This document shows positions 7,498 to 16,663 of a stretch of 38,295 nucleotides of DNA, in pieces. Each line of letters opens with the position of its first letter. Within the stretch, counting starts at the first letter, position 1. The stretch is from a virus: positions 1 to 38,295 of the IMG/VR virus record IMGVR_UViG_3300034106_004093; one strand, 5' to 3'. Made by a program: the position numbers and the translations under genes. The notes under the pieces are model-generated. The model searched no databases. It was not told where the DNA came from and worked only from the letters and a program-made list of their open reading frames with translations.

Positions 7498-9420
7498 ATG
7501 CCATCAATTCCAGGCACAATCCAACTAACATCTCCAATTTCTCCGCAGACTACGGAGAACAATTATTATGTTACTGATCCTCAGTACGGATTGGGTGGAC
7601 TTCGAACGGTTGGCACTACTGCTGAACTTGAGGCAATCTACGATCTTCGCCGTCAAAAGGGAATGATCGTATATGTTGAAGGTGCGTCTGCCTATTATGC
7701 ACTGATTGGAACTACCTTCAACGCAGGATGGACAACAGGATTTACATTTGGAAGTGGTGGTGGGGGTGGCGGAGGAATAGTAGGCGATTATGTCGTATCT
7801 TTCAATGGTAACACAGGAGCAGTTTCTGGTGCATCCCTTGGTGCCAACATATTTGTTGGTCTAAACTCATTCTATGCAGGAATATCTGCTTCTGGCATTT
7901 CAGCAAACACAATAGTTACAAGTGCAGGAATCACTGTTGCTGGTGTGGCAGTATTCAACAGCGGAGTGACACTTAATGGTCGTCTTGATGTCATTGGAGA
8001 TGCAGAATTTGATGGAAATGTAACTCTAGGAAATGCGTCAACCGACAACATAAACGCAACCGGAACTTTTCAGGGCATAACAGTATCTGCCAGACCGGGC
8101 ATATTCAACTCGGGAATATCTGTTGCAGCGGTTGGCTCCACTTTCGGAGGAACGGTACTAGTAAGCGGAGGTGCAACCCTTTCTGGTCGTGTTGATGTTG
8201 GCGGAATACTTGATGTGGTTGGTGGAGCAACATTTGAATCTAGTCTTGATGTAACTGGACTGGCAGTTTTTGGAACTAGAGGTGGAGTAACATATCCGTT
8301 CTCTAATCTTGCAGCAGGAACCTGCCTCGGTCAAGGAATTTCGTTTGCGGTACTGAGCAATGCTGCGTTCAACGGAAATGTTCTCATTGGTCCAAGTGGA
8401 GGAGTTATTTCCGGAACTACTCTTGGAGTAGTGTATGTTCGCAGTGGAACCACCTTTGAAAGAGATGTGAATTTCTCTGCTGCGGTTCGTGCCACTACAT
8501 TCACTGGAAATCTTACTGGTAATGTAACTGGTAATGCTGATACTGCTACAAATGCTACAAATGCTACGAATGCAATAAATGCTTCTAATTTTGGTGGTCT
8601 GTCCCATACCGCTTACGCAAAACTAGGTTCTGCCAATACATTTACTGATGCTCTAAACACATTTAATAATGATGTGAGCATAGGAAAGACACTTACCGTT
8701 GGTGGAAATTTCTATGTAACCGGAACCGTAACCACCGTAAACAGAACAGAACTTGCTGTTGACGACATCAAAGTAAGTCTTGGAACCACCACTGGTTCTA
8801 TGACAGATGTTTTGGCGGATGGTGGTGGTATTGTCCTCAAAGGAACTACAGATAAAACCTTCACATGGGTTAACTCTACCGATGCGTGGACAAGCAATCA
8901 GCACATTGATTTGTCTAACAATCAGTGGGCTTATAAAATTGCAGGCATAACTGCACTCGAAGGCACAACTCTTGGTGCTGCCGTAGTAAGTTCTAGCCTT
9001 ACCAGAGTAGGAACTATCAACACTGGTGTCTGGGAAGGAACAGTTGTTGGAATTACCTATGGTGGCACTGGAAGAAATCTTGGTGGCGGAACAAACTGGG
9101 GACTTATCTACAAGAGCAGTGATAACACTCTGCAAATTACCTCCGCTGGTACTGTAAATGATGTACTGCAAGGAAATGCTTCTGGTGCCCCAACATGGGT
9201 GAATCGTTCTACACTGACAGGATTGACTGCTGACAAAGTTCGTTTGACTGGAGAAACAGGAATAAATGTGAATGTGCCTCTAGTATATGCCAGCACAGTA
9301 ATTTCAATAGGTGATAGAGTAGAAGGACTAAGACACGATACCGGACTATACTATAATCCTTTGTTTCAGACTCTTTTTGCCGAAAAAATAGAAGGCACAA
9401 TAGACGGCGGAACATGGTGA
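7498..9420 (+). CDS. Repeat fibre protein, cassette copy A gene 2 (paralogue of the gene at 18026)
   Basis: This is a 640-residue fibre-type protein. The N-terminal module, with YGLGGLRTVGTTAELEAIYD, then RRQKGMIVYVEGASAYYALIG, is nearly repeated in the protein at 18026. A poly-Gly linker at about residues 89-95 (nt 7756-7782) follows. The rest is Gly/Ser/Thr/Ala repeats of the kind GATLSGRVDVGGILDVVGG. The late segment LTVGGNFYVTGTVTTVNRTE with VDDIKVSLG is a pattern I recall from marine phage fibres. The segment starting GGVTYPFSNLAAGTCLGQ recurs in the giant fibre at 9684. It ends in IDGGTW. A modest AAGG ribosome site precedes the ATG. Confidence 0.8.
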   Translation: MPSIPGTIQLTSPISPQTTENNYYVTDPQYGLGGLRTVGTTAELEAIYDLRRQKGMIVYVEGASAYYALIGTTFNAGWTTGFTFGSGGGGGGGIVGDYVVSFNGNTGAVSGASLGANIFVGLNSFYAGISASGISANTIVTSAGITVAGVAVFNSGVTLNGRLDVIGDAEFDGNVTLGNASTDNINATGTFQGITVSARPGIFNSGISVAAVGSTFGGTVLVSGGATLSGRVDVGGILDVVGGATFESSLDVTGLAVFGTRGGVTYPFSNLAAGTCLGQGISFAVLSNAAFNGNVLIGPSGGVISGTTLGVVYVRSGTTFERDVNFSAAVRATTFTGNLTGNVTGNADTATNATNATNAINASNFGGLSHTAYAKLGSANTFTDALNTFNNDVSIGKTLTVGGNFYVTGTVTTVNRTELAVDDIKVSLGTTTGSMTDVLADGGGIVLKGTTDKTFTWVNSTDAWTSNQHIDLSNNQWAYKIAGITALEGTTLGAAVVSSSLTRVGTINTGVWEGTVVGITYGGTGRNLGGGTNWGLIYKSSDNTLQITSAGTVNDVLQGNASGAPTWVNRSTLTGLTADKVRLTGETGINVNVPLVYASTVISIGDRVEGLRHDTGLYYNPLFQTLFAEKIEGTIDGGTW

Positions 9421-9431
9421 TATAAAAGGAG
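9421..9431 (+). promoter_or_regulatory. TATAAAA box merging into AAGGAG ribosome site
   Basis: TATAAAAGGAG directly follows the stop of the 640-residue fibre gene. The AAGGAG part is a good ribosome site 6 nt before the ATG at 9438. The TATAAAA part only partly resembles the late-promoter box, so the promoter role is doubtful. Confidence 0.35.
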
Positions 9432-9437
9432 AACCCC

Positions 9438-9659
9438 ATGAGTGAACCTAATTACAATGAAACTGTTGTTATTCCCCTTTTGCAAAACAAGTTCAAGGAA
9501 CTGACCAATCAGAATCTTGTTCTTGAAGCCAATCTCATGGTAGAGCGAGAGCGAAACGCTTTCCTGTCCGCACAGATCGCTGAACTACAATCAAAAGTGG
9601 AATCGCAGTCTAAGCGAAAGAAGCGTGAAGAGCCACAGTTGGACGGACAGGTCTACTGA
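9438..9659 (+). CDS. Small coiled-coil protein of the NET family, cassette copy A gene 3
   Basis: This is a 73-residue protein. The N-terminal motif NYNETVVIPLL, followed by LTNQNLVLEANL, is shared with the proteins at 19806 (plus strand) and 32614 (minus strand). From about residue 10 to 55 it is strongly helical with a heptad pattern, so a coiled coil is likely. A basic KRKKR patch follows, and the end is LDGQVY. Its place between the same two fibre genes as its paralogue at 19806 suggests a matched helper for those fibres, for example an oligomerisation or assembly factor. That role is inferred. AAGGAG gives a good ribosome site. Confidence 0.8.
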   Translation: MSEPNYNETVVIPLLQNKFKELTNQNLVLEANLMVERERNAFLSAQIAELQSKVESQSKRKKREEPQLDGQVY

Positions 9660-9683
9660 TTGGTCACTACATACTGATACACT

Positions 9684-12600
9684 ATGGCAACGATCAAGAT
9701 CAAGAACAGCACATTAGCGACAGCGAACCCACCAACAGGTCTTGCGGCAGGTGAGTTGGCAGTCAACATTCCCCAAGGACGGATGTTTATTGGGAATGGT
9801 TCCACCACTATTGAACTTGCTGGTCTTGCAGGCAACACCTTTACCGGAAATCAGATATTTGGAGTGTGTGGAGGGGTAACATACCCTTTCTCAAACATTC
9901 CAGCAGGGACTTGTCTTGGTCAGGGGATGACATTCACTGTATTGAGTAATGCTGCGTTCAATGGAAATGTCATTATTGGTCCGAGCGGCGGTAGAATTGT
10001 TGGTGGAACCACTCAGGGCGTGATGTATGTGCGAGTAGGAACCACATTCGAAAAGAATGTTAATGTGTCTGGAATTTTAACTGCCACAAACATAATTATT
10101 GGAGGAAGTCTTGGTATTGATGGAGATGTAACATTTTCTGGTGGAGCAGGAATAAGTGGCGGATCAGGGCAATTTCCAAACGGCGTAACAACTAGTTATC
10201 TGTATGTTTCCAAAGGAACAACACTAAATGGATTTTTGCAGGTAAACGCAGGAACAACCTTTTCTGGAACAACCGACTTTGCCAATGTTGCTAGATTTAA
10301 TGCTGGAGTAACATTTGGATCACCAGGTTTGTCTTCTGATATAAATGTGTGGGGTTCAGCCAATTTAGCAAGAGGTCTTTATGTTGGAGGTTATCTAGAC
10401 GGGGCATCTTATGGTGTAACATTTGGAACACCAGTAATGTTTAATTATGGATTTATCCAAAGAAGACCAACAGACATCATAGAAAATGCTGGTGGTTTTA
10501 TTAACTCAGGGGGTGCTACATTTGATTCCACTGTAGCGGTTAGAACTTTAACAAATGATGCCAACAAATCAGGCGGAATCGGACTAACTCTCAGCATAAT
10601 AACCAACCCCTACTTTACTAGTAAGGGAAATCTATATGTTAGAACTACTGGCGACATAATACTGTCAACGGCAGCAGCATCAGGTGTTGGTGGAGATACG
10701 CCAAAATTAGAAATTTTCGGAAACGATAATGCAACAGGATTGGTTTCCGTGAACGGTGGTGATGTTTACCTTGGAAGTAAAATGGGAGCAAGCGGTATAA
10801 CTGTTCCTGTTGCCATTCGGTTTGGAAATCACACAAATGCTTTTGTCACAGTTTTTAATGCCAGTACATCAGGAAGCAATAAGGGAATTACACTTCCAAA
10901 TGCTTCTGGAACTGTTGCACTAGACACAACCGAAAATACATTTACTGCCCTACAGTCTTTGTTAGCAGGAATCTCTGCCAGCGGTGCCACATTCAATGGA
11001 ATGATTGGTGCTTACAGGGGAATCTCTGCCAGCGGTGCCACATTCAATGGAATGATTGGTGCATATCAAGGAATATCAGCAAGTGGTGCCACATTCAATG
11101 GAATGATTGGTGCTTACAGGGGAATCTCTGCCAGCGGTGCCACATTCAATGGAATGATAAGTGCTTACAGGGGAATATCAGCGTTTGGTGCTACTTTTAG
11201 TGGATCGGTTATTGCCCCTACCAGACCTTTTGGAACAAACGACGATACGGTTGCAACCACTGCGTTTGTGTTGGCAAACAGCAGTTCTACGAATGTGGTG
11301 AAGTCTGTCAATGGTCGGACTGGTGATATATCCATCTCTGACGGACAAGGAATATCATTTGTAAACCGAGCGGGAGATGATTGGGAAATCCTTCCAAGAA
11401 TAGACTACTTGTATACAACTGGTCTTGGTGAATTGGTTGCATCGCAAGAACCTTATAGGGGAATTACATTTTCAATTTATGAAGATTTCCTTGTAGCAAG
11501 TGGTCCATCATTCATTCCATCCAACGATTATATTCTAATCAAATCCGCAGTTACCAGAAATGGAGATGTAGAATATCCCAGTCAGATGTATCTTACAACG
11601 CTAGGGCATCTTAAATTATGGATCAATGGTGCAGGAACCGTTCCAGGATTTGCAGAGGATGAAGCATTTTTTATAAATGGAATCACAGTTGGTGGAACTG
11701 CTGCCTTCCAAAAACAGGCAACTTTCAATGCACTGACACAATTCAACGCAGGAATCTCTGCTGCGGGTGGCATAACTCTAGGATCTCCAAGCCTCACAGG
11801 AACACCCACAGCACCAACAGCAGCATTGGGCACCAACACCACGCAGATCGCAACCACTGCTTTTGTTCAGTCAGAAATTGCCGCTGATGCAGTCACTTCA
11901 TTCAACGGGCGCACTGGTGCAGTTCAGGGAGTATCTGCTGCGGTGGCAGGTAATGGAATCTCAGTATCAGGTGCTACTGGTGCGGTCACCATCACCAACA
12001 CAGGTGTGACCCGAGCCGTTGCTGGCACTGGTATTAGTGTAAATGCCAACACAGGAACCGTGACAATCACCAACAGCGGTGTCACTAGCCTTGCGGCAGG
12101 AACTGGTGTTGCCGTAAGTGCAGGAACTGGTGCAGTGACTGTCACCAATATCGGAGTTCAGTCGTTCAACGGGCGCACTGGTGCGGTCACGGGTGCATCG
12201 CTTGGTGCGAACACCTTCACAGGTCTACAGACATCCGCTACGGGCTTTAGCGGTCCATTGACTGGAAATGCCACAAGTGCAACCAATGCTTCTCAACTGG
12301 GTGGAGTTGCTGCTGCCAGTTACGCACTGCTAGCATCTCCAACATTCACAGGAACACCTGCATCAACCACTGCTGCCGTTGGAACAAACACCACACAGAT
12401 TGCCACCACCGCATTCGTTCAGAATGAGATTGTTGCCGATACGGTCACTGCTTTCAACGGGCGCACTGGTGCGGTACAAGGTGTCTCTGCTGCTGTGGCA
12501 GGCAGTGGAATTTCAGTATCGGCTGCAACTGGTTCTGTAACAATTTCGAACACTGGTGTCTTGTCTTTTAATGGTTCTACAGGTGCGGTGACGGGTGCAT

Positions 12601-15600
12601 CTCTTGGCGCGAACACATTCACTGGTCTACAGACATCGGCTACAGGTTTCAGCGGTCCACTCACAGGAAACGCTACCACTGCTACAACAGCAACCAACTC
12701 CACCCAACTTGGGGGAGTAGCAGCAGCAAGTTACGCACTACTGGCATCTCCCACATTTACGGGAACCCCCGCATCAACCACTGCCGCCGTTGGAACCAAC
12801 ACAACACAAATTGCCACCACTGCATTTGTCAATGCAGAAATTGCCGCTGATGCAGTCACCGCTTTCAACGGTCGCACTGGTTCGGTGCAAGGCGTATCTG
12901 CTGCTGTCGCTGGTGACGGCATTACCGTTTCAGGTGCAACAGGTGCAGTCACCATCACCAATGCGGGTGTGACCAGAGCCGTTGCTGGAACTGGTATAAG
13001 TGTAAATGCAAATACTGGCACTGTGACAATTACTAACAGTGGTGTCACTAGTCTTGTCGCAGGAACTGGTGTTGCCGTAAGTGCAGGAACTGGTGCAGTT
13101 ACTGTTACGAATATCGGTGTACAGTCATTTAATGGACTGACTGGTGCTGTTACAGGAGTTACAACAGGAACAGCAAATACGTTTGGTCCTATTCAAAGTT
13201 TTACCACAGGCATATCTGCATTGGGTGGTACATTTTCTGGACAATTAAGTGCTCAAAACTTTAGAGCACTGACTATTGGTGGAGATGAGGGTGGTCAGAT
13301 TGATTTTGGTTTACCTACAACAAATACCAGTTTAACTGGTGGTGTTTCAATCGATGTATTTCAAAATAGAGTTCGTATTTTTGAAAGCGGTGGAACAAAT
13401 CGTGGTGTATTTATTGATTTAACAGGTGTAAGTGCCAGTGCAGGAACAAATCTTATTGGTGGTGGGGCAGTTTCATCTGTTTCAGGATCTGGAAATGGTA
13501 TTTTGGTGTCACCGACTACAGGTGCTGTGGTAATACAAAATACTGGTGTACATTCATTCAATGGAGCCACTGGTGCAGTCACGGGTGCATCTCTTGGCGC
13601 GAACACATTCACTGGTCTACAGACATCGGCTACAGGTTTCAGCGGTCCACTCACAGGAAATGCAACCACAGCAACGACTGCCACAAATTCCACCCAATTG
13701 GGTGGAACAGCCGCCGCTTCTTGGGCACTCCTTGCATCACCAACCTTTACGGGAACTCCTGCATCAACCACCGCTGCTGTTGGAACCAACACCACACAGA
13801 TTGCGACTACTGCTTTTGTAAATAATGAAATAATTGCTGATGCGGTCACTTCATTCAACGGGCGCACTGGTGCAGTTCAGGGAGTATCTGCTGCGGTGGC
13901 AGGTAATGGAATCACCGTATCAGGTGCCACGGGTTCTGTAACAATTACCAATGCGGGTGTCACCCGAGCCGTTGCTGGCACTGGCATCAGCGTAAATGCA
14001 AATACTGGTACGGTTACAATCACGAATAGTGGTGTCCTGTCGTTCAACGGAAACGCTGGTGCGGTCACAGGCGCGTCGCTCGGTGCCAACACCTTCACAG
14101 GTCTACAGACATCGGCTACGGGTTTCAGCGGTCCACTCACTGGAAACGCAACCACTGCCACAACAGCAACCAATTCCACTCAATTGGGTGGAACAGCCGC
14201 CGCTTCTTGGGCACAACTAGCAGCAGCAAATACATTCACAGCACTGAATACATTTAACTCTGGAATAAAGAGTAATGTCTATGAGCCTCTTACGGGTGGA
14301 GCAGGAGTAACGATTGGATCATTGAGCGGCGGTGGAAGCGGAACCGTCCATGTTCTGTCCAGTGAGATGCGAATCGGCGGAACAGGAACCCTGCAAGGGG
14401 TCACACTGGCAACTCTGAGTGGCGTGACTATGACTGTTCTTCCGCGACATAATTTGATTGTATCTGCGATAGGAACTATAACCATTCAACCTCAAGTGAG
14501 TTCTGTTGGTGTTGGTAGTATGCCGAGCGTATTGATTCAAAATACTGACAATGGAAGTGGACAGATTCGTATATCTGGCGGAAACCTGTATCTTGGAACA
14601 CGATATAATGGAGTTGCGGATATATCATCCGACATAATTTTTGGAAATCCAAACAACGCTTTCACCACTACACTCACCGCGCCAAATACTGCAACGAGCA
14701 ACAAGACCATCACCCTTCCAAATGCCACGGGAACAGTTGCGGTTGATGCAGCAGCAAACACATTCACCGCACTGAACACATTCAACAGTGGAATCACTAC
14801 TTCTGTAATCTATGCATCTACTGGTTCTACATTTGGCGGAACCTTGCAGGTAAACGGTGGAGCAACCCTCGCAGGAAGAATTGATGTTGGTGGGATTCTT
14901 GATGTTGTCGGTGGAACAACTCTTGAGTCAACACTCGATGTTGTCGGAGTTGCACGATTCGCCGCAGGAGTCACAGTTTCTGGTACTCTTGACGGAACCA
15001 CTGCGGCTTTTAGTCGTTTGGTAACCTTCAGACAGGGAATCTCTGCCGCTGGTGGAATCACTCTGGCATCTCCTAATCTAACAGGAACACCAACTACAGT
15101 AACTCCTCCAATTCAATTTGATAATTCAACACAAATTGCAAACACAACATGGGTTACTAACTTCTTCGCAGGTGCTGTAAATAACAATGTCAATTTTGGT
15201 GCTGATATTGCAGTAAACGGTGGTGATATTACAACTACCGCTGCCACTGCCACATTATTTAATGCTAATGCCACTACCCTGAGCATTGGCGGAGCAGCAA
15301 CCACCACGAATCTAGCAACCGCCGCATCAGGACTGACCCTGAACATTGGAACCGGAGCAAACGGTTCCGGCATCAAGAACATCTACATTGGAACTGGTCC
15401 TGTTGGCGGAGGATCGGCACGGACAACCATAGGATACAACGGCGGTCTTATTGTCAGCCACGGAAGTGGAATAACCCTGAGTGATAGCGGTGGTGGCTAT
15501 TTCGTAAACATCCGCTCTGCCACCACGAACATTACAGGAACACTGAACGCCAGCGGTTCTCTGAACTCCACAGGACTGTTCACCACAAGCGGTGGGTTGT

Positions 15601-16037
15601 CCGCTGCTGGTGGAATCACATTCAATACAGGAATGGTTGTAACAGGAACCGTGAACGCCAGCGGTCTGCTGAATTCCACTGGCGGAATCTCTGCAAGCGG
15701 TGGAGTCACATTCAACACCCCAATCGTGTCTACCCGAATGGCACGAACATCTTCGGGTGTGTTTGACACCAGAACTGGAAGTTTCAGCCCCACCGAAGCA
15801 GACAACGGCAAGATTTTTGTCATCGACATCAGCGGAAAAACCTCTATCACAGTAACATTGGAAGGGCTTTCCACTGGTTGGAGAGCAAAGTTCCTGTGCC
15901 TTGGCGGAGCAACCAGTTTCAGCAGCACCACAGGAAATGTTTTTGGATCATTCGGAGCAAACGGAAGCGGGTTCCTATCATCAACAGAGTGTGTGGAAGT
16001 CCACTGCTACGCAAGCAACACATACCATGCATCATAA
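9684..16037 (+). CDS. Giant 2117-residue repeat tail fibre, cassette copy A gene 4
   Basis: This is the largest gene in the window. The N-terminal head module (IKIKNSTLATANPPTGLAAG, then ELAVN and MFIGNG) matches that of the genes at 6240, 16664 and 20446. The body is a mosaic of repeats. There are five 17-residue GISASGATFNGMIGAYR-type units. There are at least four blocks of SFNGRTGAVQG...GISVSGATGAVTITN...GASLGANTFTGLQT. There are also four SPTFTGTP...GTNTTQIATTAFV units, a classic phage fibre repeat. IQNTDNGSGQIRISGGNLYLG and SNKTITLPN modules recur in the gene at 23423. The C-terminal domain, about the last 90 residues, is non-repetitive (VFDTRTGSFSPTEADNGKIF) and may be the tip. No Shine-Dalgarno is visible at the start. 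The role is probably a long trimeric fibre. Confidence 0.88.
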   Translation: MATIKIKNSTLATANPPTGLAAGELAVNIPQGRMFIGNGSTTIELAGLAGNTFTGNQIFGVCGGVTYPFSNIPAGTCLGQGMTFTVLSNAAFNGNVIIGPSGGRIVGGTTQGVMYVRVGTTFEKNVNVSGILTATNIIIGGSLGIDGDVTFSGGAGISGGSGQFPNGVTTSYLYVSKGTTLNGFLQVNAGTTFSGTTDFANVARFNAGVTFGSPGLSSDINVWGSANLARGLYVGGYLDGASYGVTFGTPVMFNYGFIQRRPTDIIENAGGFINSGGATFDSTVAVRTLTNDANKSGGIGLTLSIITNPYFTSKGNLYVRTTGDIILSTAAASGVGGDTPKLEIFGNDNATGLVSVNGGDVYLGSKMGASGITVPVAIRFGNHTNAFVTVFNASTSGSNKGITLPNASGTVALDTTENTFTALQSLLAGISASGATFNGMIGAYRGISASGATFNGMIGAYQGISASGATFNGMIGAYRGISASGATFNGMISAYRGISAFGATFSGSVIAPTRPFGTNDDTVATTAFVLANSSSTNVVKSVNGRTGDISISDGQGISFVNRAGDDWEILPRIDYLYTTGLGELVASQEPYRGITFSIYEDFLVASGPSFIPSNDYILIKSAVTRNGDVEYPSQMYLTTLGHLKLWINGAGTVPGFAEDEAFFINGITVGGTAAFQKQATFNALTQFNAGISAAGGITLGSPSLTGTPTAPTAALGTNTTQIATTAFVQSEIAADAVTSFNGRTGAVQGVSAAVAGNGISVSGATGAVTITNTGVTRAVAGTGISVNANTGTVTITNSGVTSLAAGTGVAVSAGTGAVTVTNIGVQSFNGRTGAVTGASLGANTFTGLQTSATGFSGPLTGNATSATNASQLGGVAAASYALLASPTFTGTPASTTAAVGTNTTQIATTAFVQNEIVADTVTAFNGRTGAVQGVSAAVAGSGISVSAATGSVTISNTGVLSFNGSTGAVTGASLGANTFTGLQTSATGFSGPLTGNATTATTATNSTQLGGVAAASYALLASPTFTGTPASTTAAVGTNTTQIATTAFVNAEIAADAVTAFNGRTGSVQGVSAAVAGDGITVSGATGAVTITNAGVTRAVAGTGISVNANTGTVTITNSGVTSLVAGTGVAVSAGTGAVTVTNIGVQSFNGLTGAVTGVTTGTANTFGPIQSFTTGISALGGTFSGQLSAQNFRALTIGGDEGGQIDFGLPTTNTSLTGGVSIDVFQNRVRIFESGGTNRGVFIDLTGVSASAGTNLIGGGAVSSVSGSGNGILVSPTTGAVVIQNTGVHSFNGATGAVTGASLGANTFTGLQTSATGFSGPLTGNATTATTATNSTQLGGTAAASWALLASPTFTGTPASTTAAVGTNTTQIATTAFVNNEIIADAVTSFNGRTGAVQGVSAAVAGNGITVSGATGSVTITNAGVTRAVAGTGISVNANTGTVTITNSGVLSFNGNAGAVTGASLGANTFTGLQTSATGFSGPLTGNATTATTATNSTQLGGTAAASWAQLAAANTFTALNTFNSGIKSNVYEPLTGGAGVTIGSLSGGGSGTVHVLSSEMRIGGTGTLQGVTLATLSGVTMTVLPRHNLIVSAIGTITIQPQVSSVGVGSMPSVLIQNTDNGSGQIRISGGNLYLGTRYNGVADISSDIIFGNPNNAFTTTLTAPNTATSNKTITLPNATGTVAVDAAANTFTALNTFNSGITTSVIYASTGSTFGGTLQVNGGATLAGRIDVGGILDVVGGTTLESTLDVVGVARFAAGVTVSGTLDGTTAAFSRLVTFRQGISAAGGITLASPNLTGTPTTVTPPIQFDNSTQIANTTWVTNFFAGAVNNNVNFGADIAVNGGDITTTAATATLFNANATTLSIGGAATTTNLATAASGLTLNIGTGANGSGIKNIYIGTGPVGGGSARTTIGYNGGLIVSHGSGITLSDSGGGYFVNIRSATTNITGTLNASGSLNSTGLFTTSGGLSAAGGITFNTGMVVTGTVNASGLLNSTGGISASGGVTFNTPIVSTRMARTSSGVFDTRTGSFSPTEADNGKIFVIDISGKTSITVTLEGLSTGWRAKFLCLGGATSFSSTTGNVFGSFGANGSGFLSSTECVEVHCYASNTYHAS
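10968..11216 (+). repeat. Five tandem 51-bp coding units (17 residues each)
   Basis: Units start at 10968, 11019, 11070, 11121 and 11172. The first four are near-identical and encode GISASGATFNGMIGAYR or close variants; the fifth has drifted (GISAFGATFSGSVIAPT). The reading frame is kept, so unit gain or loss would lengthen or shorten the fibre without a frameshift. Confidence 0.93.
11892..11960 (+). repeat. 69-bp patch identical to 13845-13913
   Basis: Reading base by base, 11892-11960 and 13845-13913 are identical over 69 bases within the same fibre gene. Flanking bases differ. It encodes part of the SFNGRTGAVQGVSAAVAG module. Confidence 0.93.
12591..12670 (+). repeat. 80-bp patch identical to 13581-13660
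   Basis: 12591-12670 and 13581-13660 are identical over 80 bases. They encode the GASLGANTFTGLQTSATGFS module and the start of the following PLTGN segment. Adjacent sequence differs at several positions, which fits recombination between modules. Confidence 0.93.
13581..13660 (+). repeat. Second copy of the 80-bp patch
   Basis: This is the partner of 12591-12670, 990 bases downstream within the same gene. Confidence 0.93.
13845..13913 (+). repeat. Second copy of the 69-bp patch
   Basis: This is the partner of 11892-11960, 1953 bases downstream within the same gene. Confidence 0.93.
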
Positions 16038-16605
16038 TCCGAATTCTTATCTGCTGTCTACCATATACAGATGGGCAAGATTCAATGGCTACGGTCGGGA
16101 CTGTGCCTATCGGCGTTTTTTGTTTCTCCGAGGGCTTTCTTTCGGATCAGTGCTTGATGTGGGGTCTGGTCCGTGTCTGCTGCGGGGATGGTTGCAGGAA
16201 AACGGGATAACTGCGGACTACGAAGCGGTTGACATCCGTGCAGACGCACTTGCGCTCTGTGATTGCCCCACATATCACTCTATACCGCAGCAAAAGGCGT
16301 ATGATCTTGTGTGTCTGTTCGGAACCGTGACCTACAACATAGACCACGATGAAGCACGGAACAAAGAAGTGCTGCGCGACCTACTGCGGCAGTCAATTGG
16401 GGTGTGTCGAAAGTGGTTGGTGTTCACTGTGTTCAGGGAAAGCATTCGGAAAAAAAACGAACACAACATCCCACAGGACTTTTTTGTGTATTTCAGCCGC
16501 GAAGAGATCGGGGAAATGCTTGAGGGATTGGGCATATATCGGTTCGGTATAGTGGAAGACGACCGCCTTGACGATCAGGAATACTTTGTGGCGTGCCAAC
16601 CGTAA
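16027..16605 (+). CDS. Class I SAM-dependent methyltransferase (substrate unknown)
   Basis: This 192-residue protein has a Rossmann-type methyltransferase core. Motif I is VLDVGSGPC at residues 42-50, an acidic post-I residue lies in YEAVDIRA (Asp69), and AYDLVCLFGTVTYN at 91-104 fills the motif IV area. There is no DPPY/NPPY-type motif, so DNA adenine methylation is less likely; the SAM fold resembles small-molecule or protein methyltransferases. I chose the ATG at 16027, which overlaps the end of the giant fibre by 11 bases; longer in-frame versions would run inside that gene. It sits between the two copies of the fibre cassette and is followed by a TATAAATA box. It might modify a fibre or a host surface molecule, but that is speculation. 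Confidence 0.8.
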   Translation: MHHNPNSYLLSTIYRWARFNGYGRDCAYRRFLFLRGLSFGSVLDVGSGPCLLRGWLQENGITADYEAVDIRADALALCDCPTYHSIPQQKAYDLVCLFGTVTYNIDHDEARNKEVLRDLLRQSIGVCRKWLVFTVFRESIRKKNEHNIPQDFFVYFSREEIGEMLEGLGIYRFGIVEDDRLDDQEYFVACQP

Positions 16606-16608
16606 GGG

Positions 16609-16616
16609 TATAAATA
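16609..16616 (+). promoter_or_regulatory. T4-type late promoter box TATAAATA
   Basis: This is a perfect TATAAATA, the T4 late-promoter consensus read by the gp55-type sigma. It sits 3 nt after the methyltransferase stop and 47 nt before the ATG at 16664. The predicted leader of about 42 nt contains AGGAAG before the ATG. It would start transcription of cassette copy B. Confidence 0.7.
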
Positions 16617-16663
16617 CATTTACGGTGCGGTAGCGTCACAATATTTGAATATAGGAAGCACTC

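Noticed and set aside
10968-11216. Regularly spaced repeats that could suggest a CRISPR array
   Set aside because: Units are directly adjacent with no unique spacers, are in frame, and encode a protein repeat.
13361-13867. Minus-strand open frames rich in Val, Pro and Ala within the giant fibre
   Set aside because: They arise from the repeated codon pattern of the fibre; similar shadows recur at each repeat and none has a start signal.
9684-16037. A diversity-generating retroelement acting on the fibres
   Set aside because: No reverse transcriptase gene or template/variable repeat pair with adenine-biased changes was seen in the window; repeats look like ordinary module duplication.
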